64,000 nt of DNA from Candidatus Contendibacter sp. (GTDB lineage: Bacteria; Pseudomonadota; Gammaproteobacteria; Competibacterales; Competibacteraceae), in contig JARSSP010000058.1 in assembly GCA_029624675.1 (NCBI GenBank), positions 1 to 64,000 on the forward strand, given 5' to 3'. The notes below the pieces were generated by a model. The model did no database searches and was not told the origin of the DNA. It was given only the letters and a program-made list of their open reading frames with translations. Position numbers and translations under genes: made by a program. Shown here one piece after another: positions 56,646 through 64,000 of the stretch (the stretch's first letter is position 1; every line of letters starts with the position of its first letter).

Positions 56646-57097
56646 GGGCTGGGGCGCGGTTGATCGTCGGGGGGAAGTTCGGACAGGCTCCAGTCCTCGA
56701 CGACGAGATCCGCGATCAAGGTAAAGTGGCGAACATTGAGGGTGGCGACGATTAGTCCATGCGTTCGCGCGGTGGCGGCAATCAGCAGATCGAGATCGGC
56801 GACCGGCTTGCCAGCCCGCTGCTGGGTGGCTTTCATCTCGGCAAATACCGCACCCACCGCCTGATCAATGGGAAGCACGGAGAGCCTTCCCTTCAAAAGG
56901 GATCCATACGCTGCGTGCAGCTTGGCCGAACCCTTGAGCGCCAAGCCGTATTGCAACTCGGCTTCGGTGATCACCGAAATCGCCAGCGGTGCATCCCCCA
57001 AGGCTTGCCATTGGGAGACCACGTTCGCGTTGGGCGTGGGTTTGAGCGGTTGCGAGTAGACCGAGGTATCGAGCAGGTAGGCCAGCGCCATCGTCAT
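56642..57097 (-). CDS. vapC: VapC-type PIN-domain toxin
   Basis: 151 residues. PIN acidic residues: Asp in AYLLDTSVYSQPL, Glu in VITEAELQYGLALKG, and Asp in ADLDLLIAATARTHGL. VapC toxins cleave specific RNAs, often tRNA or rRNA. Start overlaps the antitoxin stop and its stop overlaps the helicase start (both ATGA), so it is locked into the defence operon and is likely to be co-translated. Confidence 0.85.
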   Translation of the reverse strand: MTMALAYLLDTSVYSQPLKPTPNANVVSQWQALGDAPLAISVITEAELQYGLALKGSAKLHAAYGSLLKGRLSVLPIDQAVGAVFAEMKATQQRAGKPVADLDLLIAATARTHGLIVATLNVRHFTLIADLVVEDWSLSELPPDDQPRPSP

Positions 57098-57357
57098 TCA
57101 TCCAGTGGATTGCGCCAGGCGTTCTCGGCGATCTCACGTGGTGGCAAGTCGAATTCTTCGGTCAACCGGCCCTGTTCCCGTTCGAAACGCGCCCGGGCTT
57201 CCCACACCGAGGGCGTGATCGAGACCGGCTGATCCAGTTTCGCCAGTCCCAGGTCGATCAGGTTTGCCAGTACGTCGGGCAGGGGTTTCCGCAACCGCGC
57301 TTGCAGTCGCGTCAGCCGTTCGGCGTGAATCGGGTCCAATTCGGTTTCAATGTGCAT
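57094..57357 (-). CDS. VapB-like antitoxin
   Basis: 87 residues from the ATG at 57357. The N-terminal MHIETELDPIHAERLTRLQA and RKPLPDVLANLIDLGLAKL would form a ribbon-helix-helix DNA-binding dimer. The C-terminal ARFEREQGRLTEEFDLPPRE tail would bind VapC. It overlaps vapC by 4 bp. A 32-bp gap separates it from the methyltransferase stop, the largest gap in this operon, so a separate promoter for the pair is possible. Confidence 0.75.
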   Translation of the reverse strand: MHIETELDPIHAERLTRLQARLRKPLPDVLANLIDLGLAKLDQPVSITPSVWEARARFEREQGRLTEEFDLPPREIAENAWRNPLDE

Positions 57358-57389
57358 CGGGGTGACTGTCTCCGTTTTGGGTATGGTCG

Positions 57390-60300
57390 TTAGGACTCTT
57401 GCCGCCCCGCGAATTCCACCCACGCCCGGGCGTAGTCGTCCTCGCGGGCGCAGCGGTCGAAGGGGGCGACGTAGCGGATCGTGCGGCGAATCGGGCCGCC
57501 GGGCCGGGTGTCGTCGTCGATCTCGCGTTCGATGATCCAGCCGGCGGGCAACTCGCGCACGTCTTCCCAGCCGAGCGGTTTGGAGTCGCGGCGACCGTCG
57601 GGATGGACCCGCGTGCAGGGGGCGTCGTTTTTGCCCGCCCGGCGCGGCAGACCGACCCCGACCAGCCCCTTGCTGGCGGTGAAGACGATGCGCCCGGCGG
57701 CGTCGTACCAGGTGTCCTGCTCGTACTGGCGCATCACCGGGAACTGCACCCGGTAGATCGTCAGCAGTTCCGCCAGCGTCAGGCCGAGCGCCTGGGCGGC
57801 GAGTACGTCGATTTCGACCAGCGCCTGACGGCGGGCGTAGTCGGTGCGCAGGGCGCAGCCGCGATGCCAGGCGGGGCCGATCTGGGCGAAGAAGTCGGCG
57901 GGCAGGCGCGGGTCGGTTTGGGTCCAGGCGTCGCGGGTGAAGTCGGAACGGAAAGCGTCGCGCCAGAGGGGAGCGTAAGCGGTGGTGAGGCAGTTGAGGG
58001 CCAGCGCCCGCAACCATAGAGCGCATCGCAATGGATCAGGCGTCGCGCCATGCAGCATCGGTAACTGGTCGATCAGCGACTTGTTGGCGTGGCCCATGCC
58101 GGTGCTCTTGACTCGATAATCCACCGGCAGCGAGAGCGTCATGGCGTGATAGTCGAGCAGCGCTGCGGTATTGCGGAATGCGGTGCCGACACAGGTATGG
58201 ATATACCCTACGCCGGGGCCGGCGATTTGAGAAATCAGAGTGCGCTCGCCGGACTGGGACAACATCTCGCGGTTGATATGGCGAAAATACTCCGTCACCG
58301 GCTTCGCCACCGTCTCCCCTTCCTCGATCCACGACACCCTCGGCGTCCGCCGCCGATATTCATCCGCATCGCAAGCGGGCACGTAATTGGTGCGTGGCAG
58401 GTAGTCGTCGGCTAGGGTTTCGAGGTCAAGGTTGTCATACGCTTTGTTGGTGTTGCAAACGGCGCGTGGAGTCTTGAAGAATGGATTGCCCACGAAGAAA
58501 TGCGGCCCGGAAAGCACCCATTCGGCGGCGGTGGCGGGAAAACGGGTGTCGCGCTGGATAGTACCCTCCTTCTGGGCCATTGTTTCGTGCCACATCTCCA
58601 ACGAGAAATACTCGCCTGACAAATCGCCAAGCCGCTTGGGGTAGGCCGCGAACTTTTCCAGCACCCCCAGCAGTTCCCGCGAATGCAACGCCGGCAGCCG
58701 GGCTTGCAAAGCGGGCGTTCCCGGCTCGTCATAGAGCTTGACGAAGGTGGCGAGCGCTTCGGCATCCACCGGGATGATGCGGCTTTGGTGGCCGCGAATA
58801 TTCCATTCGCCCTCGTCTGTCTTGATGCCCGGAACGAGGCCGTGCCCGTCGTGGGCATAGCAAATATCTATTGTGGCAGGATTAAAAATATTGGCTAAGT
58901 TGTTAAAAAATGGAGTATCGGAAAGAGCACCATAAAGATTGATGCTGAATAAAGTTTCGTTATGAACTTCGCTGAATAGTTTATGTTCATTCCAAAACTG
59001 AAAATGCGCCCGCAACCGGGGATAAACCGCTGCCCGAAACAGGCCCCCTTTCGGATCGTCATAAATGCCTTCCGGGTGCAGGAATCCGGCCACCGCCCCC
59101 GCGTTGCCGATCATCCATGCCTGCGGCAGGAAACACTTGTAGAGGTTGGTCTGGACGCCTTTGAGCAGCGGGTAATTCTGCATCGCGTTCAGAAAATTCT
59201 GCGTCGCCTCGGCCTCGGTCAATTCGTCCAGCCAAGCCGCTTCCAACCCCTCGTAGCTCGCAAACGCCGCCTCCCGCTCGCGGGTCAACTGGGTCGCCGA
59301 GAAATTCCGCAGCGCGAACAGCGGATGGAAATCCGCCAACACCCCGGACTCGTTCCATTCCACCTTGATCCACGGCGGATTGCCCAGAATCAGGTCGAAA
59401 CCGGCCCGGCCCGCGAAGATGTCGGCGAAGGTCAGTTCCCAGTGGAAAAACCGCCGCCGCCCGGCGATCTCGTGGACCAGCTTCAACCGGGGAAAGAACT
59501 CGAACAGCTTTTCGATGTGTAACTGCCCGAAGCGGTCGGTGATGTCCCGCGTGGTCGGCGGAGCGCCGAGCGAAAGCTGCACCTCCATCCCCGGCAACGC
59601 CGCCTGGGGCTTCGGGGCGAACGGTTCCGGCGCGGCCGTAGCGGTCAAGTCCAGTTCAGCCTGCGGCCGGGTATCCACCACGTTGCCGCGCAGCACCAGT
59701 CCCAGCTCGAACCAGAACTGATCCCGGTCTGGCAGCAACTCCGCCCGATCCAGCGGCCAGAACCACAGCGCGCACCAGTAATCCATCACCAGCTTCAGCC
59801 GCCGGTAAGCCGACGCCACCGAACTGCCCTCGTTGAAAATGCCGTTGGCCCGCACCCGATCCTTGTCGCCGGTGCTGCTGCGCGGCCCCTCGGCGTCCGG
59901 TTGACCCCATACCGGCAGCCAGTCCTCGGTCCGGTCGCGATCCCGCGCCAGTTCCCGCGCGTGCAGCGCCCACAGCTCATCCACCAGCCCCGACAACTCC
60001 TGCAACAGCGCGATCTCATCATTGTTCAACGGCCGGCAGAACGCCTTGCGCCACGTCTTCAGCCGCTGGAACGCCGCCGGATAGCGGGCCTTGGCCACCT
60101 TGTCACCATAATCGGCCATGCCCGGATCGGGCAGCAGGAAGTGATAAACCTCCTCGGCCTGGCGGTCCGGCTGGCCGGGGCGCACCCGTCGCGGCGCCCG
60201 CTCGTGCCAGAGCGGATCGGCGCGCGGCCCGAGCCAGGCCGGATGCACCACCTGCCGCCGGGCGCCCACCAGCGAATTGCCGCAAAACAACTGATAGCCG

Positions 60301-62285
60301 AACCACGGCACATGGCTGGAACCGGAAATGGCGTTCAGCCACAGCGACACCTCCGCCAGCTCCACCGCCACCGGATTCAGGTCCACCCCGAACACGTTGC
60401 GGTCGGCGATGAACATCTTGGTCCGCTGCAACTCGGCGGTGTAGCGGTCGTGGGGGATGCGCTGGCCCCGCTCCGCCTGCTTGCGCTCCAGATACGCCTC
60501 GGCCAACTGGTTGACCGCCTCGTTCAGGAACGCCGCGCTGCCCATCGCCGGCTCGCAGATCGTCAGCCGCAGAATTGCGTCGGCGCTCCGGTCCTTCAGC
60601 AATGCCTTGAGCGCGTACTTCACCAGACAGCGGGTCAGCACTTCCGGGGTGTAGAAGGACGCGCTTTTCTCCCGGTCCCGCCCGGCCAGCCGGTAGATGA
60701 AACTGCCCTTGGGATACAGCCGCAATTTGCGATGTCCCGCCTCGTCCCGGTCGTAAACCCGCTCGTCCTCGCGGTATAGCGCCAGCGCCTCGGGCGGCAC
60801 GAAGTGGGCGGCGTCCAGCGCATCGGGGCTCTCTCCGGCCGGCTTCACTTCGTACAGATCGGTTTTGGCGAAGAAACCCCGATAGGACAACAGCGCCTCA
60901 TAGACCGCGCCCAACTGGTTGATGCCCAACTGGGCGTAGGACACCCGCCCGCGCCGGCGGCGGTTGCCCTCGCGGGACAGCGACATGAGCTGGATCACCT
61001 GCTGCCAAACCGCGTTCGGAAAGCGCACCCGGTCGAGCAGCGGGGTGCTGGCCGGATCGAACAGGTGCGCGTCGAGCGCGGCGATGCGGAAGCTGTGATG
61101 GATCGCCTCGTCCAGCCGCCCCTGAGCCGAACCGGCGCAGCCCTCGTGGATCAGCCGGAACAGCCGGCGGATCGAGTGATCGAAGAACAGCCCGTTGCGC
61201 GCCTCCTCGCCGACCAGCGGGACCAACTCCAGATCGCGCAGCATCTCCAGGCTGTAGCCCTTCTGGTAAGCCTCCGAGTTGCGGATCGGCACGTAGCCCA
61301 GTTCTGGCCGCGCCTCGATGTAGAACAGAAACAGCAGCCGGTACATCAGCCGCAGGCATTCCAGCGTCAACGGCCCCGCCTCCAGCTCGCGCTCGCCGCT
61401 GAAAATGCCCTTCTTCTGTTCCCTCGCCAGCGCCACCAACTGCCGGGCCGCCTCGTTGCCCAGCCATTCGATGGCTTCCCGCAGCGCGTACTTCAGGTCT
61501 TCCGACACCGCGAAAGCGTGCTTGTGGGCGTTCTCGTCCAGGGCGTCGAGCAGCGCCTCGCCCTCGTCCGGCAGCAGGCTGTCGCGGCCCAGCAGCGCGG
61601 CGGCGGCTTTCAGGGTGGGGTCCTCGCGCCGGCCGAGAATCTCGTTCCAGTCGAAGCGCAGCAGCCGGTTTTGCGGCCACTTGGCCCGGTCGATCAACAA
61701 GGTTTGGGTCGAACCGGCCAGCACCACCCAGCGCGGCGGGTGGTCGGCGCCGAACACCCGGTCGGACAGCACCTCCTGCCAGGTCAGGCCGTGCAGCGTC
61801 GGCGGCATCGCCGCGCCGTCCCACAGCAGCTTGTGCGGCTGGAGGGTCAGCGCCTCCTCGCCGTCCAGGGCAACGTCCCAGGCGTGCAGGACGAGCAGGC
61901 GCGGCGGTTCGCCCGGCCGGCCGAACGCGCCCAGCGCCGGCAGCGTCGCTTCGCCCAGCGGCAACCCGATCGGTTGCAGCGCGTAGCCCAGCGCCGCGAA
62001 CAGCCGGCCGAGCAGGGCGCGCTCCAGCGCCAGCCGCTGCCCCTCGCCGCGCTCGCGGCCGATCCGCTCCCGGCCGGCGAACCAGTCGCGGGCCAGCGCC
62101 CGCAGCCGGCCGAACGGCGCCCGGTGCGTCTCCTCGCCGGGATGGGCGTCCTCGGCGGTCTGCCAGCGGTTCACGGTGTCCTGAATGTCGCCCCGGAACA
62201 CCTCGGCCAGATAGTGGTGACTGAAAAACTCGTTCTCGTTGGCGATGCCGGCAAACGTGGCGGCGGTTTCCGGGGGGGCGTTCAT
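57390..62285 (-). CDS. Large N6-adenine DNA methyltransferase (Eco57I/PglX-like)
   Basis: 1631 residues from the ATG at 62285, overlapping the SNF2 gene stop (ATGA). AdoMet motif I is CEPAMGSAAFLNEAVNQ (about 578); catalytic motif IV is LILGNPPWIKVEW (about 967), as in N6-adenine enzymes. RVFGADHPPRWVVLAGST and other N-terminal segments match large type IIG/BREX/DISARM-class methylases. No obvious PD-(D/E)XK nuclease is visible in the N terminus, so modification is more likely than stand-alone cutting. In DISARM class 1, DrmMI has the same place after a SNF2 helicase. Confidence 0.88.
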   Translation of the reverse strand: MNAPPETAATFAGIANENEFFSHHYLAEVFRGDIQDTVNRWQTAEDAHPGEETHRAPFGRLRALARDWFAGRERIGRERGEGQRLALERALLGRLFAALGYALQPIGLPLGEATLPALGAFGRPGEPPRLLVLHAWDVALDGEEALTLQPHKLLWDGAAMPPTLHGLTWQEVLSDRVFGADHPPRWVVLAGSTQTLLIDRAKWPQNRLLRFDWNEILGRREDPTLKAAAALLGRDSLLPDEGEALLDALDENAHKHAFAVSEDLKYALREAIEWLGNEAARQLVALAREQKKGIFSGERELEAGPLTLECLRLMYRLLFLFYIEARPELGYVPIRNSEAYQKGYSLEMLRDLELVPLVGEEARNGLFFDHSIRRLFRLIHEGCAGSAQGRLDEAIHHSFRIAALDAHLFDPASTPLLDRVRFPNAVWQQVIQLMSLSREGNRRRRGRVSYAQLGINQLGAVYEALLSYRGFFAKTDLYEVKPAGESPDALDAAHFVPPEALALYREDERVYDRDEAGHRKLRLYPKGSFIYRLAGRDREKSASFYTPEVLTRCLVKYALKALLKDRSADAILRLTICEPAMGSAAFLNEAVNQLAEAYLERKQAERGQRIPHDRYTAELQRTKMFIADRNVFGVDLNPVAVELAEVSLWLNAISGSSHVPWFGYQLFCGNSLVGARRQVVHPAWLGPRADPLWHERAPRRVRPGQPDRQAEEVYHFLLPDPGMADYGDKVAKARYPAAFQRLKTWRKAFCRPLNNDEIALLQELSGLVDELWALHARELARDRDRTEDWLPVWGQPDAEGPRSSTGDKDRVRANGIFNEGSSVASAYRRLKLVMDYWCALWFWPLDRAELLPDRDQFWFELGLVLRGNVVDTRPQAELDLTATAAPEPFAPKPQAALPGMEVQLSLGAPPTTRDITDRFGQLHIEKLFEFFPRLKLVHEIAGRRRFFHWELTFADIFAGRAGFDLILGNPPWIKVEWNESGVLADFHPLFALRNFSATQLTREREAAFASYEGLEAAWLDELTEAEATQNFLNAMQNYPLLKGVQTNLYKCFLPQAWMIGNAGAVAGFLHPEGIYDDPKGGLFRAAVYPRLRAHFQFWNEHKLFSEVHNETLFSINLYGALSDTPFFNNLANIFNPATIDICYAHDGHGLVPGIKTDEGEWNIRGHQSRIIPVDAEALATFVKLYDEPGTPALQARLPALHSRELLGVLEKFAAYPKRLGDLSGEYFSLEMWHETMAQKEGTIQRDTRFPATAAEWVLSGPHFFVGNPFFKTPRAVCNTNKAYDNLDLETLADDYLPRTNYVPACDADEYRRRTPRVSWIEEGETVAKPVTEYFRHINREMLSQSGERTLISQIAGPGVGYIHTCVGTAFRNTAALLDYHAMTLSLPVDYRVKSTGMGHANKSLIDQLPMLHGATPDPLRCALWLRALALNCLTTAYAPLWRDAFRSDFTRDAWTQTDPRLPADFFAQIGPAWHRGCALRTDYARRQALVEIDVLAAQALGLTLAELLTIYRVQFPVMRQYEQDTWYDAAGRIVFTASKGLVGVGLPRRAGKNDAPCTRVHPDGRRDSKPLGWEDVRELPAGWIIEREIDDDTRPGGPIRRTIRYVAPFDRCAREDDYARAWVEFAGRQES

Positions 62286-64000
62286 GCCGGACCTCCCACC
62301 ACGGCGGCCATCACCTGCAGATAAGGCTCGCGTTCCGTGGTCAGGGTGTCCTGAATCCACTGCTGATAATCCTCGAAAATCCGCTTGATCTCCCGGGTGC
62401 GCGCGGCGCGGCGATGGTCCTTGATGGTCTGGGCCTGTTCGCTGCGGGTGAGTTGGAGTTCGAGCTGCTCGAACTGACGAGCCTGGAGCCGGGCCAGTTC
62501 CGCCAGTTGCCGGTCGAGCCGCTCCCGCAACTCGCGGTCGAACGCATCGCGGCGGCGCACGAGGTCCGCGCGGGCGGCGGCGACCGCATCGGGCAGCAGC
62601 GCTTGCAACGGCGTCAGGTCCAACGCCGCGCCGGTGTTCACCAGCGGCGTCCGGCCCAGTCCGGTGCGGTCCAGGAAGGCCGCCAGTTCCTCCAGCGCCA
62701 CCCGCCGGCCATCCCGATAGCGCGCCGCCAGCCAGTGCATGACCAGCGGCTGGCCCTTGCGATTCGGGATCGTCCCGGCGATTAGGAACGCGACCTCGCC
62801 GGCCGCCAGCGCCGGCAGCCGCAACGCCGGCGCCTGGTGCCGGCCGAAGGCGGCGCGCAGCCGGTCCACCAGCCAATCCATGACCACATGCCGCGGCCAC
62901 AGGTAATGCAGCTTTGGCCAAGCGGTTTCGTCCTGGCGACAGCGCGCCACTTCCCGCTGAATCTGGCCGGCATCGTCGGTCAGCACGAACTGGCCGTGCT
63001 CCGGCCACAATTCGCGCGGCAGTTGCCGCAGCCGGACCTGCAAGTCCAACGGCGCGGTCAGCACGATGCGCCGGGCGGCGGCGTCCGCCTGCCAGTGGAG
63101 TGGCGGCGCGGCGCGGCTCAAGGTCTCCAGCGCCGCCTGGCAGAACTCGAAATCGCCGGCGAACAGGCCGGGCAGGGCGACGATGGCGTCCAGGCTGTTC
63201 GGGACGGGAGTCGCGGATTCCTCCGGCGCGGTCATGAACAGGCTCAGGAAATCCTCGCCCTCGTCGGCTTCCGGCCGGTAGGTCGCATCGAAGGTTTCGG
63301 CCGACATCCCTTCGGCCATGGCCGCTTCGGTCAACCGCTCCTCCGCCGCCACGTCGTAGACGCGCATGAACACCGACGGGTCGCCGATGTTCCGGTACGC
63401 CTGCTCGTCCTTTTGTTGCAGCACGTCCAGAATCCGCAGGTCGCCGCGAATCCGGGGATTGACGCTCTCGGTGATCAGGTAGGCGATGATCGGGGTTTCG
63501 TTCTGGCCGTAGCGGTCCACCCGGCCATTGCGCTGCTGGAACACCATCAGCGACCAGGGCAGATCGAAGTGGATCAGCCGGTGCGACAGGTAGTGCAGGT
63601 TCAAGCCCTCGGCGGCCACGTCCGAGCAGAGCAGCACCCGCAACGGCGCTTCGGTCTTGCCGAAACTCTCCACCAGTTCCTGTTGTTCGATATCGGGCAG
63701 GCCGCCATGCAGCACCGCCGTCGCGCCGGCGGGCAGGCCGAGGTCGGCCCGCAACCGCGCGTCGAGGAAGCGCAGGGTTTCGATCCGCTCGCTGAAGATC
63801 ACCAGCCGGTCGTGGCCGGCGGTCGGACTCCAGCCGTAGCCGACATCCCGCAGCAGCTTCAGCAGCCGCTGGTATTTGCCGTACCGCTCGGGGTCGATCT
63901 CGGCCAGGCGGGCATCCAGGGCGCGCAAGCCGGCGATCTCGTTGTCGGTATCGGCCCTGGCGTCGCCCCCTTCCAAGACCCGAATCCGTGCGGCCACCGA
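62282..64000 (-). CDS. SNF2-type helicase, partial (C-terminal part)
   Basis: The frame is open to the window edge, so the N-terminal ATPase half lies outside. Visible are the SF2 C-terminal domain (DRLVIFSERIETLRFLDARL, VLLCSDVAAEGLNLHYLSHR, MVFQQRNGRVDRYGQNE with the arginine fingers) and a helical tail (RSEQAQTIKDHRRAARTREI). This pattern matches the DrmD-like SNF2 group and other Swi2/Snf2 defence translocases. It is the most upstream gene seen of the operon. Its stop overlaps the methyltransferase start. Confidence 0.88.
   Translation of the reverse strand, partial: SVAARIRVLEGGDARADTDNEIAGLRALDARLAEIDPERYGKYQRLLKLLRDVGYGWSPTAGHDRLVIFSERIETLRFLDARLRADLGLPAGATAVLHGGLPDIEQQELVESFGKTEAPLRVLLCSDVAAEGLNLHYLSHRLIHFDLPWSLMVFQQRNGRVDRYGQNETPIIAYLITESVNPRIRGDLRILDVLQQKDEQAYRNIGDPSVFMRVYDVAAEERLTEAAMAEGMSAETFDATYRPEADEGEDFLSLFMTAPEESATPVPNSLDAIVALPGLFAGDFEFCQAALETLSRAAPPLHWQADAAARRIVLTAPLDLQVRLRQLPRELWPEHGQFVLTDDAGQIQREVARCRQDETAWPKLHYLWPRHVVMDWLVDRLRAAFGRHQAPALRLPALAAGEVAFLIAGTIPNRKGQPLVMHWLAARYRDGRRVALEELAAFLDRTGLGRTPLVNTGAALDLTPLQALLPDAVAAARADLVRRRDAFDRELRERLDRQLAELARLQARQFEQLELQLTRSEQAQTIKDHRRAARTREIKRIFEDYQQWIQDTLTTEREPYLQVMAAVVGGPA

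Noticed and set aside
51060..56663. Plus-strand open frames of 1179 and 644 codons opposite the DUF1998 helicase
   Set aside because: Repetitive Gly/Arg/Gln/Val-rich translations typical of GC-rich antisense frames; the minus strand has intact helicase motifs throughout.
48148..64000. Calling the operon plain DISARM or plain Druantia
   Set aside because: The PLD nuclease of DISARM is missing and helicase and DUF1998 are fused; Druantia lacks this SNF2-methylase pair as described. Only resemblance is claimed.

Overview
The window reads as high-GC, gene-dense gammaproteobacterial chromosome. Three things point that way: nifL-nifA regulation, an Rnf complex in the order rnfABCDGE plus rnfH, and A. 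vinelandii-like nif gene order. The mix of diazotrophy, many small palindromic repeats and mobile-element relics would fit a Competibacter- or Chromatiales-like organism, but the genus is an inference.

Layout. 1-5.5 kb is accessory DNA: a small membrane-anchored coiled-coil protein, relics of an SNase/Excalibur nuclease and an IS982-type transposase, an NTF2-like/TetR pair under a 56-bp palindrome, a Gly/Tyr-rich secreted protein, a tyrosine recombinase with a damaged catalytic-lysine region, a DUF1016 relic and an SDR. 5.5-10.9 kb looks plasmid- or ICE-derived: ParA/ParB flanked by GTAGCAAGTTGC sites, a VWA protein, an HNH nuclease, a second ParB-like protein, a ProQ/FinO protein and an IS relic.

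11-40.7 kb is a nitrogen-fixation island. A nifL-nifA operon, with a macro/PARG-like protein as its third gene, is divergent from rnfABCDGEH. After an MFS gene come nifW-nifZ, modC, an HPP-CBS membrane protein, a modD pseudogene, a truncated haemoglobin, modB-modA-modE, ferredoxin, nifX-N-E, nifF, a small nif protein, nifY, nifT, nifK-D-H, and draT divergent from nifH. NifA-type UAS motifs (TGT-N10-ACA) lie upstream of rnfA, nifW and nifH, each near a sigma-54-like element, and a ModE-box palindrome precedes modE. Together the genes supply nitrogenase (HDK), FeMo-co scaffolding (ENXY), electron transport (Rnf, NifF, ferredoxin), molybdate uptake (ModABC), oxygen/NO protection (globin, inferred) and post-translational switching (DraT). 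nifB, nifU, nifS, nifV, nifM and draG are not in the window.

40.7-47 kb holds a 142-bp MITE-like palindrome, an unknown membrane protein, a small unknown protein and a 1098-aa phosphoesterase/phospholipase C-like protein with a membrane-spanning N-terminal half. 47-48.1 kb has a cupin and a broken amidohydrolase. 48.1-64 kb is a minus-strand defence-like operon: a SNF2-type helicase (cut by the window end), a 1631-aa Eco57I/PglX-like DNA methyltransferase, a VapBC pair, a 2119-aa DEAD/DEAH helicase with DUF1998, and a UvrD-type helicase. Junctions are tight, except for a 32-bp gap before the antitoxin. It recalls class 1 DISARM and Druantia but matches neither as described. Short palindromic repeats are scattered through the window; three appear to have been absorbed in frame into modA, nifE and the DUF1998 helicase.

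No rRNA, tRNA or CRISPR array was recognised.
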